Below, in pieces: positions 44,646 to 53,906 of a DNA stretch of 64,000 bases. The translations under genes were made by a program, and so were the position numbers. The notes under the pieces are model-generated. The model saw only the letters and a list, made by a program, of their open reading frames with translations. It did no database searches and was not told where the DNA came from. Numbering within the stretch: position 1 is the first letter of the stretch; every line of letters starts with the position of its first letter. The stretch comes from CAIKMD01 sp036501365 (GTDB lineage: Bacteria > Pseudomonadota > Alphaproteobacteria > ATCC43930 > CGMCC-115725), in the NCBI GenBank assembly GCA_036501365.1, contig DASYAL010000074.1:1-64000 (forward strand), given 5' to 3'.

Positions 44646-46046
44646 TCAGATGTGGAGCGCGCGGCCGAACGCGTCAAGCACCGACTCGTGCATCGTCTCC
44701 GAGAGGGTCGGATGCGGGAAGATTGTCGCCATCAGGTCCTGCTCGGTGCCTTCCATCGTCTTGGCGATGGCATAGCCCTGGATCAGCTCGGTGACTTCGG
44801 CGCCGACCATATGCGCGCCCAAAAGCTCGCCGGTCTTGGCGTCGAACACCGTCTTCACCATGCCTTCGGGCTCGCCGAGCGCGATCGCCTTGCCGTTGCC
44901 GATGAAGGGGAAGCGCCCGACCTTCACCTCGTGGCCGGCGGCTTTCGCCTTCGCCTCGGTGAGGCCGACGCTCGCCACTTGCGGCCGGCAATAGGTGCAG
45001 CCCGGGATGTTGTCGGTGTTGAGCGGATGGACGGTGTTGAGCCCGGCGATGCGCTCAACGCACATCACGCCCTCATGCATCGCCTTATGCGCGAGCCAGG
45101 GCGGGCCGACGACGTCGCCGATGGCGTAAAGCCCCGGCTCGCCGGTCGCGCACCATTGATCGATGACGATATGCGTGCGATCGACCTTCGCCTTGGTCTT
45201 CTCGAGGCCGAGATTCTCGACATTGCCGACGATGCCGATCGCCAGCACGACGCGCTCGGCCTCGATGGTCTGGCTCTTGCCGGCTTGCTCGATGGTCGCA
45301 ATGACGCTGTCGGCTTTCTTCTCGAGCTTCTTCACCTGGGTCGAGGTGAAGATTTTCATCCCCTGCTTCTCGAAGGCCTTGCGCGCGAAGGCCGAGATGT
45401 CCTCGTCCTCAACTGGCAGCACGCGGTCGAGCATTTCGACCACCGTCACCTCGCAGCCAAGATCGCGATAGAAGCTGGCGAATTCGATGCCGATCGCGCC
45501 CGAGCCGATGACCAGCAGCGACTTCGGCAGCTTCTCGGGGATCATCGCCTCTTTATAGGTCCAGACCAGCTTGCCGTCGGGCTCGAGGCCGGGCATCGAG
45601 CGCGCCCGCGCGCCCGTGGCAAGAATGATGTTCTTGGCGGCGATATCGCCGACGGGCTTGTTGTCCTTGGTGACGGAGAGCTTGCCGCCGCCGGTCAGGG
45701 TCGCGGTGCCCTCGACGACGGCGATCTTGTTCTTCTTCATCAGGAAGCCGACGCCGTTCGAGAGCTGCTTCGCCACTTTGCGCGAGCGCTCGACGATTTT
45801 CTTGGTGTCGAAGGCGATGTCCTTCGCCGAGAAGCCGTAATCGCCGAGATGATGGAGGATGTGGCCGACCTCGGCGCTGCGCAGCAAGGCCTTGGTCGGG
45901 ATGCAGCCCCAGTTGAGGCAGATGCCGCCGAGCTGGTCGCGCTCGACGATCGCGGTCTTCATGCCGAGCTGCGCCGCGCGGATCGCCGCGACATAGCCGC
46001 CCGGCCCGCTGCCGACGACCACCGTATCGAAGGAATTATCGGCCAA
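44646..46046 (-). CDS. lpdA: Dihydrolipoyl dehydrogenase (E3)
   Basis: 466 aa flavoprotein disulfide reductase that reoxidises dihydrolipoyl groups with NAD+. FAD-binding G-S-G-P-G-G is at 12-17, redox cysteines C43 and C48 in C-L-N-W-G-C-I-P-T-K, NAD-binding G-S-G-A-I-G near 180, and the catalytic His-Glu in H-P-T-L-S-E near the C-terminus. The start is TTG at 46046, 8 bp after TAGGAG. It closes the pdh cluster. The gap to pdhC is 57 bp. Confidence 0.96.
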   Translation of the reverse strand: MADNSFDTVVVGSGPGGYVAAIRAAQLGMKTAIVERDQLGGICLNWGCIPTKALLRSAEVGHILHHLGDYGFSAKDIAFDTKKIVERSRKVAKQLSNGVGFLMKKNKIAVVEGTATLTGGGKLSVTKDNKPVGDIAAKNIILATGARARSMPGLEPDGKLVWTYKEAMIPEKLPKSLLVIGSGAIGIEFASFYRDLGCEVTVVEMLDRVLPVEDEDISAFARKAFEKQGMKIFTSTQVKKLEKKADSVIATIEQAGKSQTIEAERVVLAIGIVGNVENLGLEKTKAKVDRTHIVIDQWCATGEPGLYAIGDVVGPPWLAHKAMHEGVMCVERIAGLNTVHPLNTDNIPGCTYCRPQVASVGLTEAKAKAAGHEVKVGRFPFIGNGKAIALGEPEGMVKTVFDAKTGELLGAHMVGAEVTELIQGYAIAKTMEGTEQDLMATIFPHPTLSETMHESVLDAFGRALHI

Positions 46047-46103
46047 ACCATGCTCCTAAGGTTCTGACCGCGGCCGCCGCCGCAGCGAATGCATCCCGTG
46101 GCT

Positions 46104-47504
46104 TCAGATAAGCAGAGCGGCGGGCGCTTCAATCAGCTTCTTGAAAGCCGACATGAACTGCGCGCCGAGCGCGCCGTCGACGACACGATGATCGAAAGTG
46201 CCGGTGCAGCTCATCACCGTCGCGATGGTGAGCGCGTCGTTTTTGACGACCGCGCGCTTCTCGCCGGCGCCGACCGCGATGATCGAGCTTTGCGGCGGGT
46301 TGATCACCGCCGTGAATTGCCGCGTGCCGTACATGCCGAGGTTGGAGATCGAGATCGTGCCGCCCTGGAACTCCTCGAGCTTCAGCTTGCCGGATTTGGC
46401 GCGCTCGGCGAGCTCGCGCATCTCGGCCGAGATCAGCGGGATCGCCTTCTTGTCGGCATTCTTGATGATCGGGGTGATGAGGCCCTCGGGCAGCGCCACC
46501 GCGACCGAGACATGCACCTCTTCCCATTTGAGGATCGCATCCTCGCTCCACGAGGCGTTGACCATCGGCACTTTCCTGAGCGCCAGCGCCGCCGCCTTGA
46601 TGATGAAGTCGTTGACCGAGGTCTTGACCCCGAGCGCGTCGTTGATGTCGGCGCGCGCCTTCAAGAGCACATCGAGCTCGCAATCGACGGTGAGGAAGTA
46701 ATGCGGCACCACCTCGGATTCGGCGAGGCGGCTGGCGATGGTCCGCCGCATGCCGGTGATTGGGATGTCGGTATAGGGCGCGCCGCCGGCAAGCGCATGG
46801 ACCTGGTCGCGGCTGTAGCGGGTGATGCCGCCGCCGCCGCTCGGCGCCGGCATCGGCACCATCGGCGCGCGCGCGGCAGGCGTAGCGGCGCGCGGCGTGC
46901 CGCCTTTCAGCGCCGCCTCGACATCGTGGCGAACAATGCGGCCATGCGGGCCGCTGCCGGCGATCGCGGAAAGATCGATCTTCGCCTGGCTGGCGAGCCG
47001 CCGCGCCAAAGGGCTCGCGAAGACGCGCGTGCCGGCGGCATGACCATTGGTTGCGGGAGCGGGCGACGGCGCGGCAACACGCGGAGCGGGCGCGGGTGCC
47101 GCTGCAGGCGCCGCCGGTTTCGGCGGTTGGAACACGGGCTGTGGCGCCGGCGCCGATGCTTGCGCGGCAGGCTTCGGTGCGGCGGCGGGCGCGGCGGCAG
47201 GCTTCGGTGCGGCGGCGGGCGCGGCCGCAGGCTTCGCCGCGCCGAGCGCGCTCTTGTCCTCGCCCTCTTCGAGTAGGACTGCGATCGGCTGATTGACCTT
47301 CACGCCTTGCGCGCCTTCGGGCACGAGGATGCGGCCGATCGTGCCTTCATCGACGGCCTCGAACTCCATCGTCGCCTTGTCGGTCTCGATCTCGGCGATG
47401 ACGTCGCCGGCCTTCACCGCATCGCCTTCCTTCTTGTGCCATTTGGCGATGCTGCCCTCGGTCATGGTCGGCGAGAGGGCGGGCATCAGGAGCTCGATCG
47501 GCAT
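46104..47504 (-). CDS. pdhC: Pyruvate dehydrogenase complex E2, dihydrolipoyl acetyltransferase
   Basis: 466 aa. One N-terminal lipoyl domain carries K43 in E-T-D-K-A-T-M-E. An Ala/Pro linker (about 80-150) follows, then a peripheral subunit-binding domain (about 163-200, R-R-L-A-S-Q-A-K-I-D-L-S). The catalytic acetyltransferase domain ends with H-R-V-V-D-G (catalytic His, Asp). A 30-bp tandem repeat lies in the linker. It is 12 bp downstream of pdhB. Confidence 0.97.
   Translation of the reverse strand: MPIELLMPALSPTMTEGSIAKWHKKEGDAVKAGDVIAEIETDKATMEFEAVDEGTIGRILVPEGAQGVKVNQPIAVLLEEGEDKSALGAAKPAAAPAAAPKPAAAPAAAPKPAAQASAPAPQPVFQPPKPAAPAAAPAPAPRVAAPSPAPATNGHAAGTRVFASPLARRLASQAKIDLSAIAGSGPHGRIVRHDVEAALKGGTPRAATPAARAPMVPMPAPSGGGGITRYSRDQVHALAGGAPYTDIPITGMRRTIASRLAESEVVPHYFLTVDCELDVLLKARADINDALGVKTSVNDFIIKAAALALRKVPMVNASWSEDAILKWEEVHVSVAVALPEGLITPIIKNADKKAIPLISAEMRELAERAKSGKLKLEEFQGGTISISNLGMYGTRQFTAVINPPQSSIIAVGAGEKRAVVKNDALTIATVMSCTGTFDHRVVDGALGAQFMSAFKKLIEAPAALLI
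47171..47230. repeat. 30-bp tandem duplication in the E2 linker
   Basis: Two 30-bp units beginning GCTTCGGTGCGGCGGCGGGC differ at one base near the end. They encode two copies of an Ala/Pro/Lys decapeptide in the flexible linker of pdhC. This is linker-length variation within a coding gene, in frame. Confidence 0.8.
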
Positions 47505-47516
47505 CGCGCGCCCCGC

Positions 47517-48935
47517 TCAGCGATAAAGCACGGCTTTGGCGGCGACGACGATATCCGCCACCTGCGGCAAAGCCATGCGCTCGAGATTGGCGGCGTAAGG
47601 CAGCGGCACGTCCTTGGCGGAGACCCGCTGCACCGGCGCGTCGAGCCAGTCGAAGGCCTGCTCCATGATCTGCGCCGCGATCTCGCTGCCGATGCCGGCA
47701 TAGGCCCAGCCCTCCTCGACCGCAACGAGCCGATTGGTCTTCTGCACCGACGCGACGATGCTCGCGATATCGAGCGGGCGCAGCGTGCGCAGATCGATGA
47801 CCTCGGCGGAGATGCCTTCGCCGGTCAGCGCCTCGGCGGCTTCCATCGCGAGCTGCACCATGCGCGAATAGGCGGTGATGGTGACATGCTCGCCGGGCCG
47901 CGCGATCCGCGCCTTGCCGATCGGCACGATGTAGTCGCCGCTCTCGGGCACCGGCATGCTCATACCGTAGACCAGCTCGTGCTCCAGGAAGATCACCGGA
48001 TTGGGATCGCGGATCGCCGATTTGAGCAGGCCCTTGTGGTCCGCCGCGGTAAAGGGTGCGATCACCTTGAGCCCCGGGATATGCGCATACCACGAGCCGT
48101 ATTCCTGGCTGTGCTGCGCAGCGACGCGCGCGGCGGCGCCGTTCGGGCCGCGGAAGACGATCGGGCAATGCATCTGCCCGCCCGACATGTAGCGCGTCTT
48201 CGCCGCCGAGTTGATGAGCTGGTCCATCGCCTGCATGGCGAAGTTCCAGGTCATGAACTCGACGATCGGCCGCAGCCCCGCCATCGCGGCGCCGATGCCG
48301 AGACCGGCGAAACCGTGCTCCGAGATCGGCGTGTCGATGACGCGGCGCGGGCCGAATTCCTGCAAGAGGCCCTGACTGACCTTATAGGCGCCCTGATATT
48401 CGGCGACTTCCTCGCCCATCAGAAAAACATCCGCGTCGCGCCGCATCTCTTCGGCGATCGCGTCGCGCAATGCCTCGCGCACGGTGAGGTTCGTGCTGGC
48501 ACCGGTCCATTCCTGCTCGCCGGCCGGTGCCGTTTTCGGCGGCGGCGGCGCGGCGGCGACGGGCGCGGGCTGGGGCTGGGGCTGGGGCGGCTTCGCTTTC
48601 GCGACCTGCTCGACCGGCGCTTCCTGCGCCGGTGTCGAGGGTTTCGCGGCGGGCTTCGCCGGCGCAGCTTTCGCCGCATCGTCGACGCTCTCGTCCTCGC
48701 CGGCGATCACCGCGATCGGCAGGTTGACCGCGACATGCTCGGTGCCTTCGGGAACGATGATCTTGGCGAAGGTGCCTTCGTCCACCGCCTCGATCTCCAT
48801 CGTCGCCTTGTCGGTCTCGATCTCGGCAAGGATGTCGCCGGCCTTGACCTTGTCGCCGGGCTGCTTGTGCCACTTGGCGATCTTGCCCTCGGTCATGGTC
48901 GGCGAGAGCGCCGGCATCAATACCTCGATCGGCAT
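47517..48935 (-). CDS. pdhB: Pyruvate dehydrogenase E1 beta with N-terminal lipoyl domain
   Basis: 472 aa, longer than a plain E1 beta (about 330) because of an N-terminal lipoyl domain (1-80, K43 in E-T-D-K-A-T-M-E) and an Ala/Pro/Lys linker (about 85-150). The E1 beta body begins at V-R-E-A-L-R-D-A-I-A. The extra lipoyl domain is common in Alphaproteobacteria, and the first 45 residues nearly match those of pdhC, showing the domain's copy origin. It is 3 bp downstream of pdhA. It binds TPP together with pdhA. Confidence 0.96.
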   Translation of the reverse strand: MPIEVLMPALSPTMTEGKIAKWHKQPGDKVKAGDILAEIETDKATMEIEAVDEGTFAKIIVPEGTEHVAVNLPIAVIAGEDESVDDAAKAAPAKPAAKPSTPAQEAPVEQVAKAKPPQPQPQPAPVAAAPPPPKTAPAGEQEWTGASTNLTVREALRDAIAEEMRRDADVFLMGEEVAEYQGAYKVSQGLLQEFGPRRVIDTPISEHGFAGLGIGAAMAGLRPIVEFMTWNFAMQAMDQLINSAAKTRYMSGGQMHCPIVFRGPNGAAARVAAQHSQEYGSWYAHIPGLKVIAPFTAADHKGLLKSAIRDPNPVIFLEHELVYGMSMPVPESGDYIVPIGKARIARPGEHVTITAYSRMVQLAMEAAEALTGEGISAEVIDLRTLRPLDIASIVASVQKTNRLVAVEEGWAYAGIGSEIAAQIMEQAFDWLDAPVQRVSAKDVPLPYAANLERMALPQVADIVVAAKAVLYR

Positions 48936-48938
48936 GGA

Positions 48939-49958
48939 TCAGGCCTCGGCGTAGACGTCGGTCCAGAGCTCGCTCGGATCCGGCTCGGGCGAATCCTGCG
49001 CGAACTCCGCCGCGGCGGTGACGATATCCTTGATCTCCTTGTCGATTTGCTTGAGCTTCGCCTCGTCGGCGAGGCTCGCCTCCATCAGCCGACTCTTCGC
49101 CTGGTCGATCGGATCGTGCTCCTGGCGCATCCGGTTGACCTCGTCCTTGCTGCGGTATTTCGCAGGATCGGACATCGAGTGGCCGCGATAGCGATAGGTC
49201 TGCATCTCGAGGATGTAGGGACCTTTGCCGGAGCGGACGTAGTCGACCGCCTCCTCGGCCGCCGCGGCCACCGCGACGACGTTCATGCCGTCGACCTGAT
49301 GGCCGGGAATGGCGAAAGGCGCGCCGCGGCCGAAGAGATCCTGCGAGGCCGAGGCGCGCGCCTCGGACGTGCCCATGCCGTATTTGTTGTTCTCGATGAC
49401 ATAGAGCACCGGCAGCTTCCATAGCGCCGCCATGTTGAGGCTCTCGCTCACCTGACCCTGATTCATCGCCCCGTCGCCCATGAAGGTGACGGAGATGCAG
49501 CCATTGTCGCGATAGCGGTGCGCGAAGCCGAGGCCGGTGCCGATCGGCACCTGCGCGCCGACGATGCCGTGGCCGCCGAAGAAATTCTTCTCGCGGCTGA
49601 ACATGTGCATCGAGCCGCCCTTGCCCTTGGAATAGCCGCCGCGGCGGCCGGTGAGCTCGGCCATCACGCCTTTGGGGTCCATGCCGGCGGCGAGCATGTG
49701 GCCGTGATCGCGATAGGAGGTGACGACGGTGTCGCCGTCTTTCACCGCTGCCATCAGGCCGACCACCACGGCCTCCTCGCCGATATAGAGGTGGCAGAAG
49801 CCGCCGATGAGGCCCATGCCGTACATCTGCCCGGCCTTCTCCTCGAAGCGGCGGATCAGCAGCATGTCGCGATAGAGCTTCAGCATCAGCTCGGGCGCGA
49901 GCTCCGGCTCGGCTTCCGGGGTATCGCGGTTTTTGAGCTTGCGTTTGGCGGTCGCCAT
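48939..49958 (-). CDS. pdhA: Pyruvate dehydrogenase E1 alpha
   Basis: 339 aa TPP-dependent decarboxylase subunit. The TPP motif is G-D-G-A-M-N-Q-G (about 187-194) through E-N-N-K-Y-G-M-G-T near 214. The loop Y-R-Y-R-G-H-S-M-S-D-P, the site phosphorylated in eukaryotic E1, is conserved near 275. A basic and Pro-rich N-terminal 20 residues precede the fold. It is first gene of the pdhABC-lpd set; its promoter should lie in 49959-50195. Confidence 0.97.
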   Translation of the reverse strand: MATAKRKLKNRDTPEAEPELAPELMLKLYRDMLLIRRFEEKAGQMYGMGLIGGFCHLYIGEEAVVVGLMAAVKDGDTVVTSYRDHGHMLAAGMDPKGVMAELTGRRGGYSKGKGGSMHMFSREKNFFGGHGIVGAQVPIGTGLGFAHRYRDNGCISVTFMGDGAMNQGQVSESLNMAALWKLPVLYVIENNKYGMGTSEARASASQDLFGRGAPFAIPGHQVDGMNVVAVAAAAEEAVDYVRSGKGPYILEMQTYRYRGHSMSDPAKYRSKDEVNRMRQEHDPIDQAKSRLMEASLADEAKLKQIDKEIKDIVTAAAEFAQDSPEPDPSELWTDVYAEA

Positions 49959-50082
49959 GCGTCCGGAGCCCCTTCTGATGCGCCCGGCGCGCCCGCACCG
50001 GAACTTGGGTCAGCATGACTCTGGCGCCCTAACAAGGCAATAAGCCTGTGGACAAATTATTGTTTTGCAACACAAAATGAAA

Positions 50083-50103
50083 CTTAACTACTTTTCAGTT
50101 AAG
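50083..50103 (-). terminator. Intrinsic terminator downstream of ftsB
   Basis: Read leftward: CTTAACT-GAAAAGT-AGTTAAG, a perfect 7-bp stem with 7-nt loop, then TTTCATTTTGTG. It lies about 93 bp after the ftsB stop and before pdhA. The AT-rich stretch to its left (50040-50082) probably holds the pdhA promoter. Confidence 0.6.
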
Positions 50104-50195
50104 AAGATTGGAATCGAAGCCGAGTGGGCAAAACGCAGTTGCGAAGGCGCCGCGCTGCGGAGCACCGGCTAATAAAAATTTCCTTCGCGGGGGCG

Positions 50196-50513
50196 CTAGC
50201 GTGCGGGCGAATTGAAGATCACGACCTCGTTCGGGCCGACGAGGTTGAGATCGGCGCGCACCGTCTCGTCGAGCAGATCGGGATCGATGTGCTCGCGCAT
50301 CAAACCGACGCGATGCTCCAGGGGCTGGCGCTGCGCTTCGACCGTGGCGAGGGTCGTGCGCGCCTCGCTGATCTGCTGCGTCAACCGGAGCCAAGCCATG
50401 AGGCCGCGATCGCCCTGTACCAGATGGTAGGCGAAATAGACGACGAGGCTGATGCCGAGGATCGGACCGACGATCACCCGTGCGCGCTGCCGAATTGCGT
50501 CGAAGAGATACAT
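50196..50513 (-). CDS. ftsB: Septum formation initiator FtsB/DivIC family protein
   Basis: 105 aa bitopic membrane protein. A short cytosolic N-terminus is followed by one helix (about 12-30, V-I-V-G-P-I-L-G-I-S-L-V-V-Y-F-A) and a periplasmic coiled coil (40-75, L-R-L-T-Q-Q-I-S-E-A). The C-terminal block L-D-E-T-V-R-A-D-L-N-L-V is the usual end. The position directly upstream of pdhA is standard in Alphaproteobacteria. It scaffolds the divisome with FtsL and FtsQ. Confidence 0.92.
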   Translation of the reverse strand: MYLFDAIRQRARVIVGPILGISLVVYFAYHLVQGDRGLMAWLRLTQQISEARTTLATVEAQRQPLEHRVGLMREHIDPDLLDETVRADLNLVGPNEVVIFNSPAR

Positions 50514-50655
50514 CCGGGCAGAGAATCACGGGTGATTTGCCGTGTCAATGCCGAGTCGCTGATCATACAGCGCAGAGTCGCTTTTCTTGACTCGCGTTTT
50601 CCCGCACACTCGACGGCACGAGCGCCGAACGACTCGGCTGCTCGGGGAGGAAACC

Positions 50656-51447
50656 ATGGCAACCCACATACCGGGACCGCTCTATTGCGAGGAACTCGGG
50701 GCCTCCGGCGTGCCGATGATCTTCTGCCATTCGACGCCCGACGACCATCGCCTATGGATGTTCCAGACCGCGCATTTTTCGGCCTGGCATCGCTGTCTCG
50801 CGGTCGATCTTCCGGGCTATGGCCGCTCGGCGGCGCCGCAACCCGGGCTCCGGATCGAGGATATGGCCGAGGCTTGCTGGGAGGTGGTCGATCGGATCAC
50901 CGCGAGCGGTGCGATCATCCACGGCAACTCGCTCGGCTCGCGCGTCGCACAATGGATGGCGGCGCTGCAGCCGAAGCGCACGCTGGCGCTCATCCTCTCC
51001 GGCACCGGCTTCGGCTCCTCCGCCAACATGGCGCGCTGGGTAGTGCGCTATCGCGAGGAAGGCATCGCGCTGCGTCGCCGCCAAGTGATCGAGCATTTCG
51101 CGCCCGAGCTGCAGCAGGACAAGCTGCTCAACCACTACGCCGATATGGTCTGCGAGCTGAGCAACGCCGGCACGCTTGCCAGCATCATCGCCGTCAACGA
51201 GGCGCTGGCGCTGCACTACCCGCCCGATCTCCTCGGCCGCATCACCTCGCCGACGCTGGTGATCGCTGGCACCAAGGATTTCAGCTTCGCCACCGTCCAC
51301 GAGCACGACAAGCACATCAAGCAATCGGTGCTGCGCACGATCGAGGGCGCGGGCCATGGCGTGCCGATCGAGGCGCCGGCGGAATACGACCGCCATTGCA
51401 TCGACTTCTTGTCGTCGCTCGGCCTCTTTCCGGGACACGCCGAATGA
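50656..51447 (+). CDS. Alpha/beta hydrolase
   Basis: 263 aa. Nucleophile elbow G-N-S-L-G-S puts the catalytic serine at S92; the oxyanion region is H-S-T-P-D-D near 25-30. The acid is probably in A-G-T-K-D-F and the base His in G-A-G-H-G-V. ATG 50656, behind GGGGAGGAAACC, is used rather than the longer frame from 50587. It is the first of three genes joined by 4-bp ATGA overlaps (hydrolase, receptor, Rieske oxygenase). It may open a ring-fission product or cleave an ester substrate of the oxygenase; this is inference. Confidence 0.88.
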   Translation: MATHIPGPLYCEELGASGVPMIFCHSTPDDHRLWMFQTAHFSAWHRCLAVDLPGYGRSAAPQPGLRIEDMAEACWEVVDRITASGAIIHGNSLGSRVAQWMAALQPKRTLALILSGTGFGSSANMARWVVRYREEGIALRRRQVIEHFAPELQQDKLLNHYADMVCELSNAGTLASIIAVNEALALHYPPDLLGRITSPTLVIAGTKDFSFATVHEHDKHIKQSVLRTIEGAGHGVPIEAPAEYDRHCIDFLSSLGLFPGHAE

Positions 51448-52478
51448 GAGCCCTCGCCCTCGCCGTTTTCGCGGCGCTGCTACTCGTCGGCGCGGCGCGC
51501 GCCGACGAGCCAGTCACCTTGCGCTTTGCCATCCCGGGCAGCGGCACGTTCTCGCCGACCTGGTCGCAGATGCTGCAGCCCTGGATCAACGCGGTCGAGG
51601 CGGATTCCGGCGGCACGTTGAAGCTGCAGCCCTTCTTCGGCAATGCGCTCGCCGATCTCTTCAACGTCTATGACCGCATCGTCAGCGGCGCCGCCGATCT
51701 CGGCAGCGGCGTGCAGGGCTCGATCGGCGGCAAGTTCCCGGGCTCGAGCGTGGTCGAGCTGCCTTCCGATATCGGCGGCCGCGACGGCGCGGCGGCGTTC
51801 TGGAAGCTCTATCAGGATGGGCTGATCGCGCCGGAATATGTCGGCGTGAAGGTGATCGCCCTCTTCGTCTATCCGCAATCCTTCCTCAACGCCAACAAGC
51901 CGGTGGCGCGGCTCGAAGACGCCAAGGGGCTGCGCTTCGCCACGTTGACCAAGGCGGATGCGCGCATGGCGCAGCTTCTGGGCGGCGCGCCGCTCAGCAC
52001 CAATCCCGCCGAGGTCTATGGCATCCTGCAACATCATGGCGCCGACGGCGTGATCATCGGCTGGCTCGGCCTCGTCGGCTTCAAGCTCGACGAGGTCACC
52101 GACCATCATCTCGTCGCCGGCCTCGGCTCGGGCGGCGGCTTCATCCTCATGAACAAGGATGCCTATGCGAAGCTGCCGCCGGCGGCGAAGGCAGCGATCG
52201 ACAAGCATTCGGGCTATGCGGCGTCGCGCGATGCGTTCGGCGCCGCGCTCGATCGCATCTATGCGAATTCGGAGAAGGTGGTGCGCGGCCTCGCCGGACA
52301 AACGATCGCGACGCTCGCGCCCGCCGACAACGCGGCGTATCAGAAAGCGCTGGTCGCGCCGCTCAACGCGGATTGGCAGAAGACCGTGCCCAACGGCGCG
52401 GCGATCTTCGCCGCCTATCGCGCCGAGGCGGCACGCGTCCGCGCGGAGCCGTCCGCTTCGGCCGGCTCCGGGCAATGA
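51444..52478 (+). CDS. TRAP-type (DctP) solute receptor, orphan
   Basis: 344 aa. A signal peptide spans 1-20 (A-A-R-A cleavage). The fold is the DctP receptor of TRAP transporters: an N-terminal T-L-R-F-A-I-P-G strand, G-L-R-F-A-T-L-T near 165, and the long C-terminal helix. The usual arginine of DctP that binds carboxylates may be in L-R-F-A. No DctQ or DctM membrane gene is beside it. It is translationally coupled at both ends (ATGA overlaps), which ties it to the hydrolase and the Rieske oxygenase. The last residues (P-S-A-S-A-G-S-G-Q) look unstructured. Confidence 0.82.
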   Translation: MRALALAVFAALLLVGAARADEPVTLRFAIPGSGTFSPTWSQMLQPWINAVEADSGGTLKLQPFFGNALADLFNVYDRIVSGAADLGSGVQGSIGGKFPGSSVVELPSDIGGRDGAAAFWKLYQDGLIAPEYVGVKVIALFVYPQSFLNANKPVARLEDAKGLRFATLTKADARMAQLLGGAPLSTNPAEVYGILQHHGADGVIIGWLGLVGFKLDEVTDHHLVAGLGSGGGFILMNKDAYAKLPPAAKAAIDKHSGYAASRDAFGAALDRIYANSEKVVRGLAGQTIATLAPADNAAYQKALVAPLNADWQKTVPNGAAIFAAYRAEAARVRAEPSASAGSGQ

Positions 52479-53749
52479 ACCGCGACGATCATCTCCTGCT
52501 CGCCGAGACCGGCGCCGGCACGGCGATGGGGAATTTTTTGCGCCGCTATTGGATGCCGGCGCTCCTGTCCTCGGAACTCGTCGCGGACGGCGCGCCGGTG
52601 CGCGTCGAGCTGATGGGCGAGAACCTCATCGCCTTCCGCGGCAGCGACGGCAAGGTCGGGCTCTTGGGCGCGCACTGCGCGCATCGCGGCGCCTCGTTGT
52701 TCTTCGCCAAGAACGCCGATTGCAAGCTGCGCTGCTGGTATCACGGCTGGCAATACGACCGGGACGGCAACTGCGTCGACCAGCCGAACGAGCCGCCGCA
52801 GACGCAATTCAAGACCCAGGTGAAGCAGAAAGCCTATCCCACGATCGAGCAGAATGGCACGGTCTGGACGTATCTCGGCCCCAGAGACAAGCAGCCGCCG
52901 CTGCCCGAGCTCGAATGGCTCACCGTGCCCGCGGCGCAGGTGCATGTCGCCAAGCGCATCCAGCATTGCCATTGGACGCAGGGCATGGAAGGCGACATCG
53001 ATTCATCGCATCTCGGCTTCCTTCACGGCCATGCGATCTCGCTGCCGGTGAGTTCGGCACCGAGCGCCGGCGCGCGCGTCGGCGAGGGCGCGCCGGAATT
53101 CGCAGTGAAGCTCATGCCCGCCGGTCTCGTGCAGGCGACGCGCCGCAACGCGGAAGACGGCCAGGATTACTGGCGCGTCGGGCAATGGTTCTTTCCGGGC
53201 TTCACCACCATTCCGGCGCGCGGCGGCGACGCACCGCTGCAAGGCCATTCCTGGACGCCGATCGACGACGCGACGTCGCTGGTCTTCACCTTCACCTGGC
53301 ATCCGACGCGGCCGCTGAGCGACGACGAGCTCAACCGCATCGAAGCTGGCACGAATTTCCACGCGCACCTCGTCCCCGGTACCTTCCTGCCGCGCGCCAA
53401 CAAGGCGAATGGCTATGCCGCGACCGGCTATGAGAACGAGCGCCAGCCCTGGATGCGGATCAAATATTTCCAGGACCAGGACATCTGCATGACCGAGAGC
53501 ATGGGGCGGCTCTATGACCGCACGCAGGAGAATCTCGGCAATTCCGATCTCGTCGTCGTGCGCACGCGTCATCGCCTCATCGAAGCGGCGCGCGATTTGG
53601 CGCGCGGCATCGAGCCGCCGGGCATGAAAGCGAGCGACTATCGCCTGCGCCCGACCTCGCAGCTCCTGCCGAAAGGCACGGCATCGTGGCTCGAGGCGCT
53701 CGGCGCGGCGATGGATGCGCGGCCCGGGACGTATCGCGAGAGCGTTTAG
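52475..53749 (+). CDS. Rieske non-heme iron oxygenase, phthalate 4,5-dioxygenase-like
   Basis: 424 aa, the length of single-component-type phthalate dioxygenase oxygenase subunits. Rieske ligands are C68-x-H70 (A-H-C-A-H-R-G) and C87-x2-H90 (C-W-Y-H-G-W). The mononuclear iron site is E-G-D-I-D-S-S-H-L-G-F-L-H (about 169-181). It begins at ATG 52475, overlapping the receptor stop. Its reductase is not in the window. The next genes, convergent, are a UbiD decarboxylase and another receptor, consistent with a ring-acid pathway. Confidence 0.88.
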   Translation: MNRDDHLLLAETGAGTAMGNFLRRYWMPALLSSELVADGAPVRVELMGENLIAFRGSDGKVGLLGAHCAHRGASLFFAKNADCKLRCWYHGWQYDRDGNCVDQPNEPPQTQFKTQVKQKAYPTIEQNGTVWTYLGPRDKQPPLPELEWLTVPAAQVHVAKRIQHCHWTQGMEGDIDSSHLGFLHGHAISLPVSSAPSAGARVGEGAPEFAVKLMPAGLVQATRRNAEDGQDYWRVGQWFFPGFTTIPARGGDAPLQGHSWTPIDDATSLVFTFTWHPTRPLSDDELNRIEAGTNFHAHLVPGTFLPRANKANGYAATGYENERQPWMRIKYFQDQDICMTESMGRLYDRTQENLGNSDLVVVRTRHRLIEAARDLARGIEPPGMKASDYRLRPTSQLLPKGTASWLEALGAAMDARPGTYRESV

Positions 53750-53758
53750 CCGCTATTC

Positions 53759-53899
53759 GTTGCAAAGCGATCGCGCGTCCTTCGACCACACTCAGGACAA
53801 GGAAAATCGTGCGGGACATCTCCCGGTGAAAGATGCCGCGCACATTTTCTCCTCATCCTGAGCGGAGCGAAGTCGAGAGACGCACAGCCGTTCTGCAAC
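53759..53899. repeat. Palindromic repeat element, family B, copy 5
   Basis: It begins GTTGCAAAGCGATCGCGCGT, the same first 20 bases as copy 3, then CCTTCGACCACACTCAGGA. The inner hairpin is partly eroded (GACATCTCCCGGTGAAAGATG), then come TCCTCATCCTGAGCGGAGCGA and the TGCAAC end. It separates the convergent Rieske and UbiD operons, ending 7 bp from the ubiD-family stop. Confidence 0.8.
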
Positions 53900-53906
53900 C
53901 CCCACA